Part shown: piece after piece, positions 34,519-44,081 of the stretch | How the letters are laid out: the number at the start of each line of letters is the position of its first letter | Position numbering within the stretch: the first letter of the stretch is position 1 | NCBI GenBank assembly: GCA_016125275.1 | Contig: WGMB01000011.1 | Coordinates: forward strand, 124,001-188,000 | DNA: 64,000 bases | Direction: 5' to 3' | From: Acidobacteriota bacterium | GTDB lineage: Bacteria; Acidobacteriota; Terriglobia; Bryobacterales; UBA6623 | The notes under the pieces: model-generated | Seen by the model: only the letters and a program-made list of their open reading frames with translations | Database searches by the model: none | Told to the model about the DNA's origin: nothing | Made by a program: the position numbers and the translations under genes

Positions 34519-36378
34519 TCATAGCTCGTTCCCTCCTCCTAACATACGTGGTGTAGCGACGGTGTCAGCAAGCGCCGCACTGGGGGGATGAGGCGGCGCT
34601 CCAAACACGATACGTCCCAAGAACTGCGCGCCGGCGTCCGTCAAGTGGACCCGGTCGGCAGACAAAAGAAACCCATGGTCATCGAACACGCGCACAGTCT
34701 TTCCGTCCGCGCTGAGGGCCCCGATCAGGTCCACATACTGGCCGGGCGGAACCACCTTCTTGAGGCGCCCGTTGATGGCCAACGTTCGTGAATCCACCAG
34801 GTTGTACACCGAAGCGCGAGTCTCACGCGGCGTGTCTTTGTAGACGTTGAGGTTGTATCCGAACGCCTTGGGCCCGAAAACCACGGGAACCGCCCCCAGA
34901 TTCTGGACGATCTCCAGATTCTTGCGGAGGCAGTCGGTCGGGTAGTTGCCCGAAGTAAAGTAGACCTCATCCGCGGCCTCGATAAGGCCGGCGATGTTGG
35001 TTTCGGGCGACAGGCACGAGGGGACGTCGCTCCGATAGATGAGATTCTTGTCCGCCAAGTAGCCGCTCTCGAGCGCCATGTTGGAGACATCGCGACCAAA
35101 GCTGTTGCCCAACACCAACACGTTTCGCTGACCGTTTTCCGGAAAGGCGTTTGCCTCATAGGACCGGATACGCTCGTTGTAGGCGATGTGGCCTCCTGCG
35201 GCGGTGGACAGCACGTCCACGCGCGAGGGCGCTCCGCCCGTGAAGTGAAAAGCCGCCCCGACGGCGCACAGCGCAACGCCGGCCCCCGCCATCGCGGGGT
35301 AGAACACGCCCGGGCGCGCCAGCTTGCGGTCTCGGGCCGGGTTCTCCACGAACCGCCACGACAGGTATGACAAGCCCACACAAAGCGCGATCAGCGGCAC
35401 GAACACCGCGGCGCCCGGCTCTTCCCTGCTCAGAATGCGAGCAAAGGCGAAGAGCGGCTGGTGCCAAAGGTACAGGCTGTAGCTGATCAAACCAACCGCG
35501 ACGAACCCCTTCCAGGACAGAAACCGCGCCGCCAGGTTCTCCTCGGTAGCGAACAAAATGACGAGCGCTGCGCCGCCCACCGGAACCAGGGTGTACAAGG
35601 ACGGAAACGGCGTCGAACGGTCGTACATCGCCACCGACCAGAAGATCATCGCCAGCCCGCCCGCCCCCAGTAACCCGCTGAATCGCCCTCGCCGCAGCGG
35701 TCCGACCGCAGCGCAGAGGGAGCCGGCGAGGAGCTCGAAAGCGCGCGTCGGAAGCAGGTAGAAATTCGCCGCCGGCGACCAATGCAGCAGCCACAGCGTG
35801 AGCCCCAGGCTTGCCAGTGCGGTCACTGAGAGCGTCGGCACGATCCAGCGCGGCGCCGCCGTGAACATCATCCACAACGCCAACGGAAACAGCAGGTAGT
35901 ACTGCTCCTCGACGCCGAGACTCCAGGTGTGCAGCAACGGCTTGAACTCCGCCGCCAGATCCCAGTAGCCGGTCGTCAGGAACAGCAGAATGTTGTTGGT
36001 CGAAAGCACCGTGGAAATGATGCTCTGGCCGAAGTTCTCGAGCGGGTCCGGCAACATCAGAAACCAGGCAAAGGGAATACAAGCCGCCACCACCACGAAG
36101 AGCGCAGGAATGATCCGCCGAACCCGCCGTTCGTAGAAGTGCATCAGCGAAAAGCGCTCTTGCCACATCTCCGCGAGGCAGATGCGCGTAATCAGGTAGC
36201 CGCTGATGACGAAGAAGATGTCCACGCCCACGAAGCCGCCGGCGAACGCCTCCAGCTTCGCGTGGAACAGGATGACGGGAATCACCGCGATCGCGCGCAG
36301 GCCGTCGATCTCACGCCGATAGCTCTGCGGCCCTTTCGCCCAAGACATCAAAGAGTCGTTGTGGTTGGAGGTGTTCAT
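34519..36378 (-). CDS. Acyltransferase-3 membrane protein with C-terminal SGNH domain (OafA-like)
   Basis: I start at the ATG at 36378 rather than the TTG one codon upstream; 619 residues. The N-terminal half is an acyltransferase-3 domain: YRREIDGLRAIAVIPVILFH, GFVGVDIFFVISGYLI, then about ten membrane helices. The C-terminal third is a periplasmic SGNH domain with an intact nucleophile (VLVLGNSFGRD) and block V (DRVHLTDAG). The protein would pass acetyl groups across the membrane and O-acetylate the polysaccharide in the periplasm, as OafA does. It sits 27 bases after a GT4 gene and 15 bases before the polymerase. Confidence 0.94.
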   Translation of the reverse strand: MNTSNHNDSLMSWAKGPQSYRREIDGLRAIAVIPVILFHAKLEAFAGGFVGVDIFFVISGYLITRICLAEMWQERFSLMHFYERRVRRIIPALFVVVAACIPFAWFLMLPDPLENFGQSIISTVLSTNNILLFLTTGYWDLAAEFKPLLHTWSLGVEEQYYLLFPLALWMMFTAAPRWIVPTLSVTALASLGLTLWLLHWSPAANFYLLPTRAFELLAGSLCAAVGPLRRGRFSGLLGAGGLAMIFWSVAMYDRSTPFPSLYTLVPVGGAALVILFATEENLAARFLSWKGFVAVGLISYSLYLWHQPLFAFARILSREEPGAAVFVPLIALCVGLSYLSWRFVENPARDRKLARPGVFYPAMAGAGVALCAVGAAFHFTGGAPSRVDVLSTAAGGHIAYNERIRSYEANAFPENGQRNVLVLGNSFGRDVSNMALESGYLADKNLIYRSDVPSCLSPETNIAGLIEAADEVYFTSGNYPTDCLRKNLEIVQNLGAVPVVFGPKAFGYNLNVYKDTPRETRASVYNLVDSRTLAINGRLKKVVPPGQYVDLIGALSADGKTVRVFDDHGFLLSADRVHLTDAGAQFLGRIVFGAPPHPPSAALADTVATPRMLGGGNEL

Positions 36379-36408
36379 CAATTCACTGCTTGGCAGTGGC
36401 CTTGCCCA

Positions 36409-37671
36409 TCAATCTCCACTGGAGGCCAGCGAGGGCGCGTAGCTGTGGGCGGCGGTCCCGGCCCGCAGGAGCCGCTGGTATGTCGATGTCAGATCCGTCG
36501 CCGCGGCGCTCCACGAGTAGCGCTGGCGAATGGCTTCAGCCGTCTTCCGCGGATCGCCGGCCCAGCGATCCTCCCGCACGAATCGCAGGATGGCTTCCGC
36601 CAGGGCCTGCGGATCGCTCTCCACGCATTCGCCTCCGCTATCGGCGGACAATCGCGGCAGGGCGCCGGCCGGAGAGGCGATGACGGGCAGGCCGCAGGCG
36701 GCGGCGTCCAAGGCCGTCAAACAGAAGCCCTCTTCTGTCGACGGCTGCACGTAGATGTTGGCGCCGTCGTACAGGCGAGCCAGATCGCCCTGCTCGGCCG
36801 CTCCCCGCGCAAGAACGGACTCGCCCAAATCACGCTGGGCGATCTCGGAGCGCACGGCGTCGAAGTAGCCAGCCAGTCGGCCGCTGGGCCCCACGACGTC
36901 CCAGTGGATCTTCAGGCCGCCTGCCATCAGCCGCTCCGCGACGGCCGGAAGCAAGTGTTGGCGCTTGTGCGGCGCCCAGCCGCCGACGGTCAGCAGCCGC
37001 AGCGGAGCGCCGGGTTGCGGACGCCGTTCGTCGGGCGGATTCATCAATCCGGCCAACTCCGCGCCGATGCCGTGGCCGATGGTCGTCACATCAGCGCCGG
37101 GCAGGATCGCCGAAAGGGCCCGCGTCACGGGATCGCTGGGCGTCACGTAGGCGTCGTAGCGATGCCGGCGCAGTCGGTAGGCGTTCATTCTGGCGACGGC
37201 GCGAAGCCGCAAAGCGTCCTTCAGCCGCCGGTGCAGGGGCTCTCCCTGCCAGGAACGCCCGCACTCCATCGGTGGCACATTGTGTACGGTCGCTGCGATG
37301 GGAGCGCCGGCCTTGCGGATCGCTTCCGTGTTCAGCACTTCCATCAAGAAGAGGCCGAACATTACGTGGACGACATCGGCCTCGCCGTGGCGGATGTTCT
37401 CCAAGATCGCGCTCTCCGCTTCCCGGCAAAACTGGTAGCGCGTGTCGCGGGAAGGGTCCCCGGAGCTGGGAAAAGTCGTCTCCAGCCGCTCGACGCTCAT
37501 GCCCTCCACCAGTTCCGAGCCCAGTCCCGGCGAACCGGGAACCAGCAGGCGCACGGAATGCCCCATGCCGGCCAACGCGGCGCAGGACTCGACCACATAG
37601 TTCACCGTGCCGCCCACGCGTGGTCGGTAGTGCTCGCTCAGGGCCAGAATGCGGAGTCCGGACCGGCTCAT
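36409..37671 (-). CDS. Glycosyltransferase family 4
   Basis: This 420-residue GT-B protein starts in ATGA overlap with the GT2 stop. The N-terminal domain has ILALSEHYRPRVGGTVNYV, with the Gly-rich acceptor-side loop. The C-terminal domain has LRLLTVGGWAPHKRQHLL and STEEGFCLTALDAAACGLPV. The latter is the family EX7E motif with the second Glu replaced by Asp. It probably adds a sugar to the exopolysaccharide repeat unit in the cytoplasm; donor and acceptor cannot be read from sequence. Confidence 0.93.
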   Translation of the reverse strand: MSRSGLRILALSEHYRPRVGGTVNYVVESCAALAGMGHSVRLLVPGSPGLGSELVEGMSVERLETTFPSSGDPSRDTRYQFCREAESAILENIRHGEADVVHVMFGLFLMEVLNTEAIRKAGAPIAATVHNVPPMECGRSWQGEPLHRRLKDALRLRAVARMNAYRLRRHRYDAYVTPSDPVTRALSAILPGADVTTIGHGIGAELAGLMNPPDERRPQPGAPLRLLTVGGWAPHKRQHLLPAVAERLMAGGLKIHWDVVGPSGRLAGYFDAVRSEIAQRDLGESVLARGAAEQGDLARLYDGANIYVQPSTEEGFCLTALDAAACGLPVIASPAGALPRLSADSGGECVESDPQALAEAILRFVREDRWAGDPRKTAEAIRQRYSWSAAATDLTSTYQRLLRAGTAAHSYAPSLASSGD

Positions 37672-38663
37672 GAGAACATCACCCCCCGCACCCGTCGCAG
37701 GGCGGCCATCACGGCGATGGAGCCGCTGATTCCCAACGAGCGCCGCAGTGCGCGCTCGACGCGCGAGCCGCTGGGCGGCGCCGAAGGGTCCACCTGGGCG
37801 GCCAGCCCGAGCAGGTCATCGGCAAAGGTTCTGTGCGTGGTCCAGCTCTTGACCGCCAGGTCGTCCAGGCGCCGCGCCACGGCCCGGCGCACCGTCGGCG
37901 GCACGACCTTGTTGCGGGCCTCGTAGCTCTCGAGCACCTTCTCGCTGACCCGCCGACGCGCCTTGAGCTTGTCCAGATTGTCGTCACGAGACACTCGGAT
38001 TCTCGATCCCTGGTGCCGGTAGACGTAGCTCGATGTCGGGACGGCCTGGAAGCGCCGGCCCGACTGCAGCATGCGAATCAGCAGGTCCCCGTCCTCGTCG
38101 GTACAGAGGCTCGTGTCGTACGGACCCAGCTCGAGTAGCAACGACCGCGGAAACAACGCGCCGCAGTGATGCAGGAACGGCGCCGCGAGTTGGGACGCCA
38201 GTTGCTCCGCCGAGGTCTCGCCGGCGACCTGGTAGGCCGTGTTTACGAACTCGCGACCTGTGTCCAGAAACACGTGGCGCGTGGGGGCGAAGACGATCAC
38301 GTCCGCCGGAGCCGATTCGGCCGCCCGGAGCAGGTTTTCGAGATGCGTCGGGTCCAGGGCGTCGTCCGCATCCAGAAACTTCACATAGTCGCCCTGGGCC
38401 TCCAGCACGCCCGCATTCCGGGCGGCCGCCTGGCCGGCGTTGATCTGCTGCCGCAGGACCACCGCGGGAGCCTTCGAAGCGGCTATGGCCCCGGCTATCG
38501 CCGCTTGGTGGGCGGCGGCCGAGCCGTCATCCACCAAAACCCACTCGAAATCGCGAAACGTCTGCGCGTTCAGCGCTGCGACGACGACGTTCAAGTCGTC
38601 GCCGACGGGGTTGTAGGCCGGCGTGACGACCGAGATCTTCGGATGGGCTTTCAACAAAGTCAC
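37668..38663 (-). CDS. Glycosyltransferase family 2
   Basis: The GTG start overlaps the acetyltransferase stop (GTGA); 331 residues. GT-A features: ISVVTPAYNPVGDDL, WVLVDDGSAAAH, NAGQAAARNAGVLEAQGDYVKFLDADD (the DxD-type metal site is LDADD near residue 95) and DEDGDLLIRML. The final 60 residues are helical and Arg-rich and may sit at the membrane. It would add one sugar of the repeat unit, using a nucleotide sugar, next to the acetyltransferase and GT4 genes. Confidence 0.93.
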   Translation of the reverse strand: MTLLKAHPKISVVTPAYNPVGDDLNVVVAALNAQTFRDFEWVLVDDGSAAAHQAAIAGAIAASKAPAVVLRQQINAGQAAARNAGVLEAQGDYVKFLDADDALDPTHLENLLRAAESAPADVIVFAPTRHVFLDTGREFVNTAYQVAGETSAEQLASQLAAPFLHHCGALFPRSLLLELGPYDTSLCTDEDGDLLIRMLQSGRRFQAVPTSSYVYRHQGSRIRVSRDDNLDKLKARRRVSEKVLESYEARNKVVPPTVRRAVARRLDDLAVKSWTTHRTFADDLLGLAAQVDPSAPPSGSRVERALRRSLGISGSIAVMAALRRVRGVMFS

Positions 38664-39250
38664 CGGGGGTTCAAGGTTTCCGTAATCTGTCGAGTGCGCA
38701 TCGCTTTGGCCGGAGCGCCCGCATAAATCGTCCAGGCGTCGAGGTCGTGCGAAGCGACGGCGCCGAACGCCAACACAGCGCCGCGGCCCACGGTCACTCC
38801 GGGGCCAACGGAGGCGCGAGCAGCCACCCAGGCGCCTTCGTCCACCTTGATCGGCTTGACGATTAGATCAAAGGTGACCGAAGACCAGTTGTGACTGCCG
38901 GTGCACAAGTACGCGCCCTGGGAAAGGCAGCAGTTGTCGCCGATCTCTACGTCGGCCAAGTTGTCGATCCAGACATCCTCGCCAATCCAAGTGTTGTCCC
39001 CAATCTTCAAACGCCAGGGGAACTTGACCCGCACGCCGGGCTTCACTGTCACGTTCTGGCCGATCTGCGCGCCGAACAGGCGCAGGACCGATCGGCGCAG
39101 CGAAGAACCAGGCAACGGCCCGCGCATGATCACCGCTTGCGCCACGAGCCACAGCGCTTCGACGAGCGCCGACCGGCCCCGTCGAAAGTCTCCGGACGAG
39201 TACGAGCCGAGACGAGGTCCCGACGCAGGCCTGATGTTGGCGTCCGTCAT
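38660..39250 (-). CDS. WcaF-like hexapeptide-repeat acetyltransferase
   Basis: This 196-residue protein has left-handed beta-helix repeats from about residue 60 (IGQNVTVKPGVRVKFP, LKIGDNTWIGEDVWIDNLADVEIGDN in part) and the catalytic His in CTGSHNWSS. PGVTVGRGAVLAFGAVAS and the WTIYAGAPAKAMRTR ending match the colanic-acid WcaF/WcaB group. It should O-acetylate a sugar of the repeat unit or its lipid-linked precursor from acetyl-CoA in the cytoplasm. It overlaps the GT4 before and the GT2 after by four bases each. Confidence 0.92.
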   Translation of the reverse strand: MTDANIRPASGPRLGSYSSGDFRRGRSALVEALWLVAQAVIMRGPLPGSSLRRSVLRLFGAQIGQNVTVKPGVRVKFPWRLKIGDNTWIGEDVWIDNLADVEIGDNCCLSQGAYLCTGSHNWSSVTFDLIVKPIKVDEGAWVAARASVGPGVTVGRGAVLAFGAVASHDLDAWTIYAGAPAKAMRTRQITETLNPR

Positions 39251-40353
39251 GCCGAGGCGACCGGGTTCATCCCCGGAGTCCGCGTCCCGCCTTCATAGGC
39301 GGAAAGCATGTGCTGAGCGATCCGCTCCCACCCGTACTTGTTCCGGATCAAAGCCCTACCGCGCGCTCCCATCTCCGCGCGCCGCTCATCGCTGCAGCTC
39401 AGCGCGTCCCGCAGTCCGGCGGCAATCGCCTCGGTCGTCGGCGAGACCCACCAGCCGCAGTCTTCACTCACCAGCTCCGCCCAAGGAGCGCCCGTGGTGG
39501 TGAGCACCGGAATTTCGTCCGCGAGCGCCTCCGCCACGGCCATTCCAAAATTCTCCGAGTGCGTCGGCAGCACAAAGAGGTCGGCCTCCTGCAAGAGGCG
39601 GCGTTTGTCCTCGCCGAACTGCGGCCCCACGAGCGAAACGGCGTCGCCAAGCCCGCGGCTCGCCGCGAGCGCCCGAATCTCCGCGGCGTGCCCGAGCTCC
39701 TCGGGGCCGGCGATGATCAGCCGCCAATTCTCCGGACGCAGTTGCGCCCAGGCCTCCACCAGCATCGGCAAGCCCTTCTTGGGATGAACGCGGCTCAGAA
39801 ACAGTGCGACCCGGGTCCGATCCGCCGAGCGGCTCTTCTCGATGGGATGATCCGGCACGTCCATGCCGTTGGCGATGACGCGGACGGGCGGCGGAAGCCG
39901 AAACCTCGTAAAGCTGGCCGCCTCGGAATCCGCCGTCGCATGGATCACGTCGGCGACGGCCAAATCCCGTCGCTGATAAGCGAGCCAAGCGATCCGTTTC
40001 CGTACTGGCTTATAGGCAAACGCCCAGGGCTCCAGCATTCCTCTCAGGCTCACCACCCGTCGCAGGCCCCGTGCGGCGCAACGCTTGGCGACCGCGTGAT
40101 GGAACGGCATCCAGACGCCGTTGTCGTGGACCACGTCCGGGGAGGCGGCGGCCAAGGCCGCGTCGATCGTACCGTCCAGCCTCGTCACAGGAGCGTCGTC
40201 CGCGATCACCGAAGAAGTCTTCGCCGAGCCGTCAGGCGCCCACAGCGCCACGGTGGCGCCGGCCCGAGAAAGGGCCACGCCGAGCTGCGAAACGGACCAA
40301 GCCGGCCCGCCATACTCCGGGGTGAAACTTCCAACTGTCAGAAGAACGCGCAT
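39247..40353 (-). CDS. Glycosyltransferase family 4
   Basis: The ATG at 40353 is chosen because GGGGAGAG lies about eight bases upstream and the protein then begins at its first strand (MRVLLTVGSFTPEYGGPAWS); 368 residues. GT-B motifs are RVALFLSRVHPKKGLPMLVEA in the C-terminal domain, LPTHSENFGMAVAEALADEIPV with an intact EX7E, and a first-domain VSLRGMLEPWA loop. It likely transfers a hexose to the growing repeat unit. It opens the overlapping glycosyltransferase block and follows a 186-base gap after wzc. Confidence 0.94.
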   Translation of the reverse strand: MRVLLTVGSFTPEYGGPAWSVSQLGVALSRAGATVALWAPDGSAKTSSVIADDAPVTRLDGTIDAALAAASPDVVHDNGVWMPFHHAVAKRCAARGLRRVVSLRGMLEPWAFAYKPVRKRIAWLAYQRRDLAVADVIHATADSEAASFTRFRLPPPVRVIANGMDVPDHPIEKSRSADRTRVALFLSRVHPKKGLPMLVEAWAQLRPENWRLIIAGPEELGHAAEIRALAASRGLGDAVSLVGPQFGEDKRRLLQEADLFVLPTHSENFGMAVAEALADEIPVLTTTGAPWAELVSEDCGWWVSPTTEAIAAGLRDALSCSDERRAEMGARGRALIRNKYGWERIAQHMLSAYEGGTRTPGMNPVASA

Positions 40354-40505
40354 CCTCGTCATCTCTCCCCAAGACGACGCCGTCGCCCCACGGAACCCGT
40401 GTCGCCCTGCCTCTCGGAGGGCCGAATCGTTCAAGTAGCGGAAAGTAGACCTTAAGCTCGTCGCCCGAAGGAGGCGACAGCGGAGCGGCGAGGCGCCCGG
40501 CGGAC

Positions 40506-40531
40506 GCCGGAACCTCCGCGGAGGTCCCGGC
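40506..40531 (-). other. Strong hairpin just after the Wzc-like gene
   Basis: GCCGG, one mismatch, the perfect palindrome ACCTCCGCGGAGGT (40512-40525), one mismatch, CCGGC. It begins nine bases past the wzc stop and has no T tract. The 186-base gap (40354-40539) otherwise shows only GC-rich sequence. It may be a pause or attenuation site between the export genes and the glycosyltransferase block. Confidence 0.5.
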
Positions 40532-40539
40532 GGTTCGCC

Positions 40540-42960
40540 TCAACTAGCCTGCGGCCGCCGATAGTAGTCTTCGTAGCGGTAATACTGCCCGTAGTAGCCC
40601 GGATCGCTGGCCTTCGGATTCCAGTGGTTCAGCACCGATCCGTACAGCTTGGTTCCGTCCTTCCGCAGCCGTTCCTGGCACGCCGACACGCTGTCGCGCG
40701 TCGTAGAGCCTGCTTTGACCACCAGCACCACGCCGTCCACCAACCGGCCCAGCAGCCGGGCGTCGGCAAGCTGGATCATCGGAGGCGTGTCGATCAACAC
40801 CCAGTCGAAGTTCTCATGGGCGATCGTCAGCAACTCGCGCGTGCGATCCGAGTGCAGCAGGTTCGAAACGCTGCTCGCGCCCGGTCCGCTGGGCAGCAGC
40901 ATCACGCCGGGCAGAGGCGTCTGCTTGGCCAACAACTTCAACATGTCCGCGTCCAGCTTCGCCGGATGGCGCAGCAGGTCCGACAGGCCCTGCTCATTCT
41001 CGACGCCGAAGATCCGGTGCTGCCGCTGGCGGCGCATGTCCGCGTCGATGACCAGCACCGTCTGGTTGATCTCCGCTATGGCAGCCGCCAGGTTCGACAC
41101 AACCGTCGACTTCCCTTCGCCCGGCGAACCGCTCGTCACTACCAATTGGCGAGGCCCGCGCCCGTTGCCGTTGCTCGGCGAGAACAGGATCGACGTGAGC
41201 GTCGCCTGGACGCACTCGGTGGCCCAGGAATTCTGCTCATTCCAAGCCACGAGCTCCGGGCTCAACTGCGGCTTCTCCGGCGCAGCGGGCGTACTGCGGA
41301 TCGGCTGCAGGCCCAGGCCATGCCCCTTCCCGGTTCCATTCCCGTTCTTCGCCTCCGGCCGGCCTTTCGAGTCGGACGACGACCCGCCACGAAGCAGCCG
41401 GACGCGCACCTTTCTACTGCTGGAAGGCGCGGTAATCGCCGGAATGAAGCCGAGCTCAGAAGCGCCGAGATAGAACTCGGCGTCGCCGGGATTCTTGATC
41501 GTGCGGTCCACTCGCTCGCGTCCCACCACGAAGACGACGCCCAGGAACAATCCGCCCACAGCGCCCAGAAGCGAGTTCCGAACGTGATTGGGCTTCACCG
41601 GGAATCGCGATGCCACGGCTTCGTCGACCACGCGTACGGGGCTGGCCTTCATCGCCGCTGCCAGGCGGGCCTCCTTGCCCTTCTGCAAGATGGTCTCGTA
41701 GAGCTGCCGGTTCGTTTCGACCTCGCGCTTGAGGATGTTGTACTGGATCGACTTGCGCGCTTGGTCCGAAACGGCCGTGGCCTGGCTGTCGTAGGCCGCC
41801 TGCAGCAGCTTCTCGCGCCTGACGGACTCATCGTACTCGTTGCGGATGCGCTCGATGATGTTCTTGCTCTCGCGGCGCATCGCGGTTTCGAGCTCGGCGA
41901 TCTCCGCCTTGCGCCGCTTCACGTCCGGATAAGAATCGGTGAACGTCGTCCGCAGATTGGCCAACTCCTGCCGCAACCGGTTCAGCTCCAATTGGTAACC
42001 GGCCAGCGCTTGGCTGTCCAAAACGTCGGGCAGGGACTCCGGTGGGCTGCTCGAAGCCAGCTCATACCTCGACTGCTTGGCGATGCGATCCGCCCTGGCG
42101 TCGGAAAGAGAGGCTTGCACCTGCTCCAACTCCTGCTCCACGACGTTGGAGGCTTCCGAAGTGAAGATCAAGCCGCTGGCGTCGGCCGACGCCTGCAACC
42201 GATCCTCTGATTCCTCGAGCTTGATCTTGAGGTCATCGAGCTGACGATCCAACCAATCCTCTGTGTACTGCGTCGCCTCCCACCGGGATTCGATGCTCTC
42301 CGTGATGAAGTGCTCCGCCAGGGTATTTGAAAATTTGGCGGCTAGCTGAGGATTCATGGATTCGGTGCGAATCCTGACGATGCGCGAGTTTCTCGAAGGC
42401 GTGGCCTTCACGCTGTGCGCGGCCATCGCCACGGCAGGCGACCATCTCGTGTCGGCCTTGGGTTTGTCTTCCCGCAGTCCCAGGGCCTGCATCCAGGCGC
42501 CGAGGCGGCCGCCGGCGGCTTCCATCGGACCTTCCTGGTAGTCCTCCTGGAGCTTGTCCGCCACCGCGGAGACCAAGGTGCGGCTCTGGATGATCTCGAC
42601 CTGCGTCGCCAGATCCGCGCTCTGTAAGCCGCCGCGACTGTCCTGGGTGGGATTGACGTCCTCCATCCCCAAGAAGCCTTGATTCAGGCCCTGAATCTCA
42701 ATGCTGACCTCGGATTCATACACCGGGGTCTGCGGCAGGCTCACCAAAACGCCCACAATGGCGCCGCAAACCGCCGCCAGCGCGATGGCGCCCTTGTGCC
42801 TGGTGAGCAGCCGCCAGTAGGTGTGTAGGGGGGCGTGCTCCGGGTCGGCATCGAAGTCGTCGACCTGCATGCCGTAGCGGCCACGGCCGCCCGCCCATTC
42901 GACCGCAGCCGGAGGCGCGCTGGGCCCCAGCGGCGCGAGATCTTTGTCGAGGTGATTCAT
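40540..42960 (-). CDS. Wzc-like polysaccharide co-polymerase with tyrosine autokinase domain
   Basis: Start at the ATG five bases after the Wza-like stop (a GTG 30 bases upstream would overlap it); 806 residues. A short cytoplasmic N-terminus leads to a first helix (AIALAAVCGAIVGVLVSLP), a Wzz-type periplasmic region with long coiled coils (about 200-430), and a second helix (LLGAVGGLFLGVVFVVG). Then comes a BY-kinase: Walker A SGSPGEGKST near 610, Walker A' VLVIDADMRR near 640, Walker B VLIDTPP. The C-terminus is the expected tyrosine cluster (YYGQYYRYEDYYRR), the autophosphorylation tail. It would control chain length and gate export with the Wza partner encoded just upstream. Confidence 0.95.
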   Translation of the reverse strand: MNHLDKDLAPLGPSAPPAAVEWAGGRGRYGMQVDDFDADPEHAPLHTYWRLLTRHKGAIALAAVCGAIVGVLVSLPQTPVYESEVSIEIQGLNQGFLGMEDVNPTQDSRGGLQSADLATQVEIIQSRTLVSAVADKLQEDYQEGPMEAAGGRLGAWMQALGLREDKPKADTRWSPAVAMAAHSVKATPSRNSRIVRIRTESMNPQLAAKFSNTLAEHFITESIESRWEATQYTEDWLDRQLDDLKIKLEESEDRLQASADASGLIFTSEASNVVEQELEQVQASLSDARADRIAKQSRYELASSSPPESLPDVLDSQALAGYQLELNRLRQELANLRTTFTDSYPDVKRRKAEIAELETAMRRESKNIIERIRNEYDESVRREKLLQAAYDSQATAVSDQARKSIQYNILKREVETNRQLYETILQKGKEARLAAAMKASPVRVVDEAVASRFPVKPNHVRNSLLGAVGGLFLGVVFVVGRERVDRTIKNPGDAEFYLGASELGFIPAITAPSSSRKVRVRLLRGGSSSDSKGRPEAKNGNGTGKGHGLGLQPIRSTPAAPEKPQLSPELVAWNEQNSWATECVQATLTSILFSPSNGNGRGPRQLVVTSGSPGEGKSTVVSNLAAAIAEINQTVLVIDADMRRQRQHRIFGVENEQGLSDLLRHPAKLDADMLKLLAKQTPLPGVMLLPSGPGASSVSNLLHSDRTRELLTIAHENFDWVLIDTPPMIQLADARLLGRLVDGVVLVVKAGSTTRDSVSACQERLRKDGTKLYGSVLNHWNPKASDPGYYGQYYRYEDYYRRPQAS

Positions 42961-42965
42961 AGCGC

Positions 42966-44024
42966 TCAGCGAGTCCCGCGCAACCGCCACACCGCGATGC
43001 CGGAGCCAGCACCGATACCCGCGGCAACAGTAGCCTTCAACAAGGCCTTGCTGCCGCTTTCAGGAACGAAGAGGATGTCGCCGGCGTAAAGCGGCAAGTC
43101 CGCCCCCTCGTTCTTCATTACTTCTTTGAGATCGACTGGAATCTCTTCTCGGCCTGAACTGCCCGGCTTGGGCCGCAGGATCATGGCGCCGCGTTTCGAT
43201 GCGCTGCCGGCCGCCCCTCCTGCCAATGCCAACAACTCCAGCACCGACATTTCCTGGCGCTCACTGAGCACGAACCCGCCGGCCCTGTGCAGAGCGCCGA
43301 TCGCGTAGATCATCTTGCCGGTTGGAATCGATACCACGTCGTGCGGCATGATCTGGATGTTGGTGGCCGGATTGAGCGCCTCCGTCAGATCATCCAGATC
43401 CACCTCGGCTACGGAATACTCGCCGGTGGGGTCTTTGTGCGCGCCGGGCAGCGGCAACTCACCGTATTCCATGCGCCTCGTGATTCGGAGTTGGTATCCT
43501 GCATCCGGGCTGATGCCGCCGGCCAGCGACAAAATCTCGACCAGGGACTTTTGGCCCTGCAACTGATGCACTCCCGGCGAATTCACAGCCCCTAGGACCG
43601 AGATGGGCTGGCTCCGAAACTCCACGACGTTGACGGCGACGTGAGGCTCCAGAACATACTCTTTCAACCGGTCTTCGAGCAGCGTGGAGAATTCCTGTAC
43701 GGTAAAGCCGGCCGCTTGGACGCGCCCGATGAGGGGCAGTCCGATAATTCCGTCGCTGCCGATTCGCATCTGCTGCAGTTGCAGATCCTTCAATTCGAGC
43801 GCTGACACGGTAATCTCGTCGCCTACGCCCAGCCGATAGGAAAGGTCGGAGCGGGGCTCGACTCCTGACGCCTCCCAATTCCCCGCACCGCCCGTCGTAA
43901 CGGCGGGCAATGCGACGGCCTCTGCGGCCGGCTGATACGTGGGAACAGATTGGGCCTGTCCGTTTCCCAGGGCAAGAGAGATCGTGAGCGCCAGAAAAAG
44001 AAACCCATGAAGCATCGTTCTCAT
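42966..44024 (-). CDS. Wza-like polysaccharide export outer-membrane protein
   Basis: The ATG at 44024 is preceded by AAGGAGAGG at good distance, so it is preferred to an ATG nine codons upstream; 352 residues. A signal peptide (MLHGFLFLALTISLALGNGQAQ) shows no lipobox Cys, unlike E. coli Wza. The polysaccharide-export domain begins at YRLGVGDEITVSALE. Two SLBB-like units follow (ISVLGAVNSPGVHQLQGQKSLVEILSLAGG in part; IYAIGALHRAGGFVLS). The C-terminal hydrophobic helix (TVAAGIGAGSGIAVW) could insert in the outer membrane as the alpha-helical barrel does in Wza. It pairs with the Wzc-like gene five bases downstream. Confidence 0.93.
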   Translation of the reverse strand: MRTMLHGFLFLALTISLALGNGQAQSVPTYQPAAEAVALPAVTTGGAGNWEASGVEPRSDLSYRLGVGDEITVSALELKDLQLQQMRIGSDGIIGLPLIGRVQAAGFTVQEFSTLLEDRLKEYVLEPHVAVNVVEFRSQPISVLGAVNSPGVHQLQGQKSLVEILSLAGGISPDAGYQLRITRRMEYGELPLPGAHKDPTGEYSVAEVDLDDLTEALNPATNIQIMPHDVVSIPTGKMIYAIGALHRAGGFVLSERQEMSVLELLALAGGAAGSASKRGAMILRPKPGSSGREEIPVDLKEVMKNEGADLPLYAGDILFVPESGSKALLKATVAAGIGAGSGIAVWRLRGTR

Positions 44025-44081
44025 AGTAGGCGCATCCTCTCCTTCCAACATTCTCGACTTTAGGGGTCGCCGAAGGGCCGA

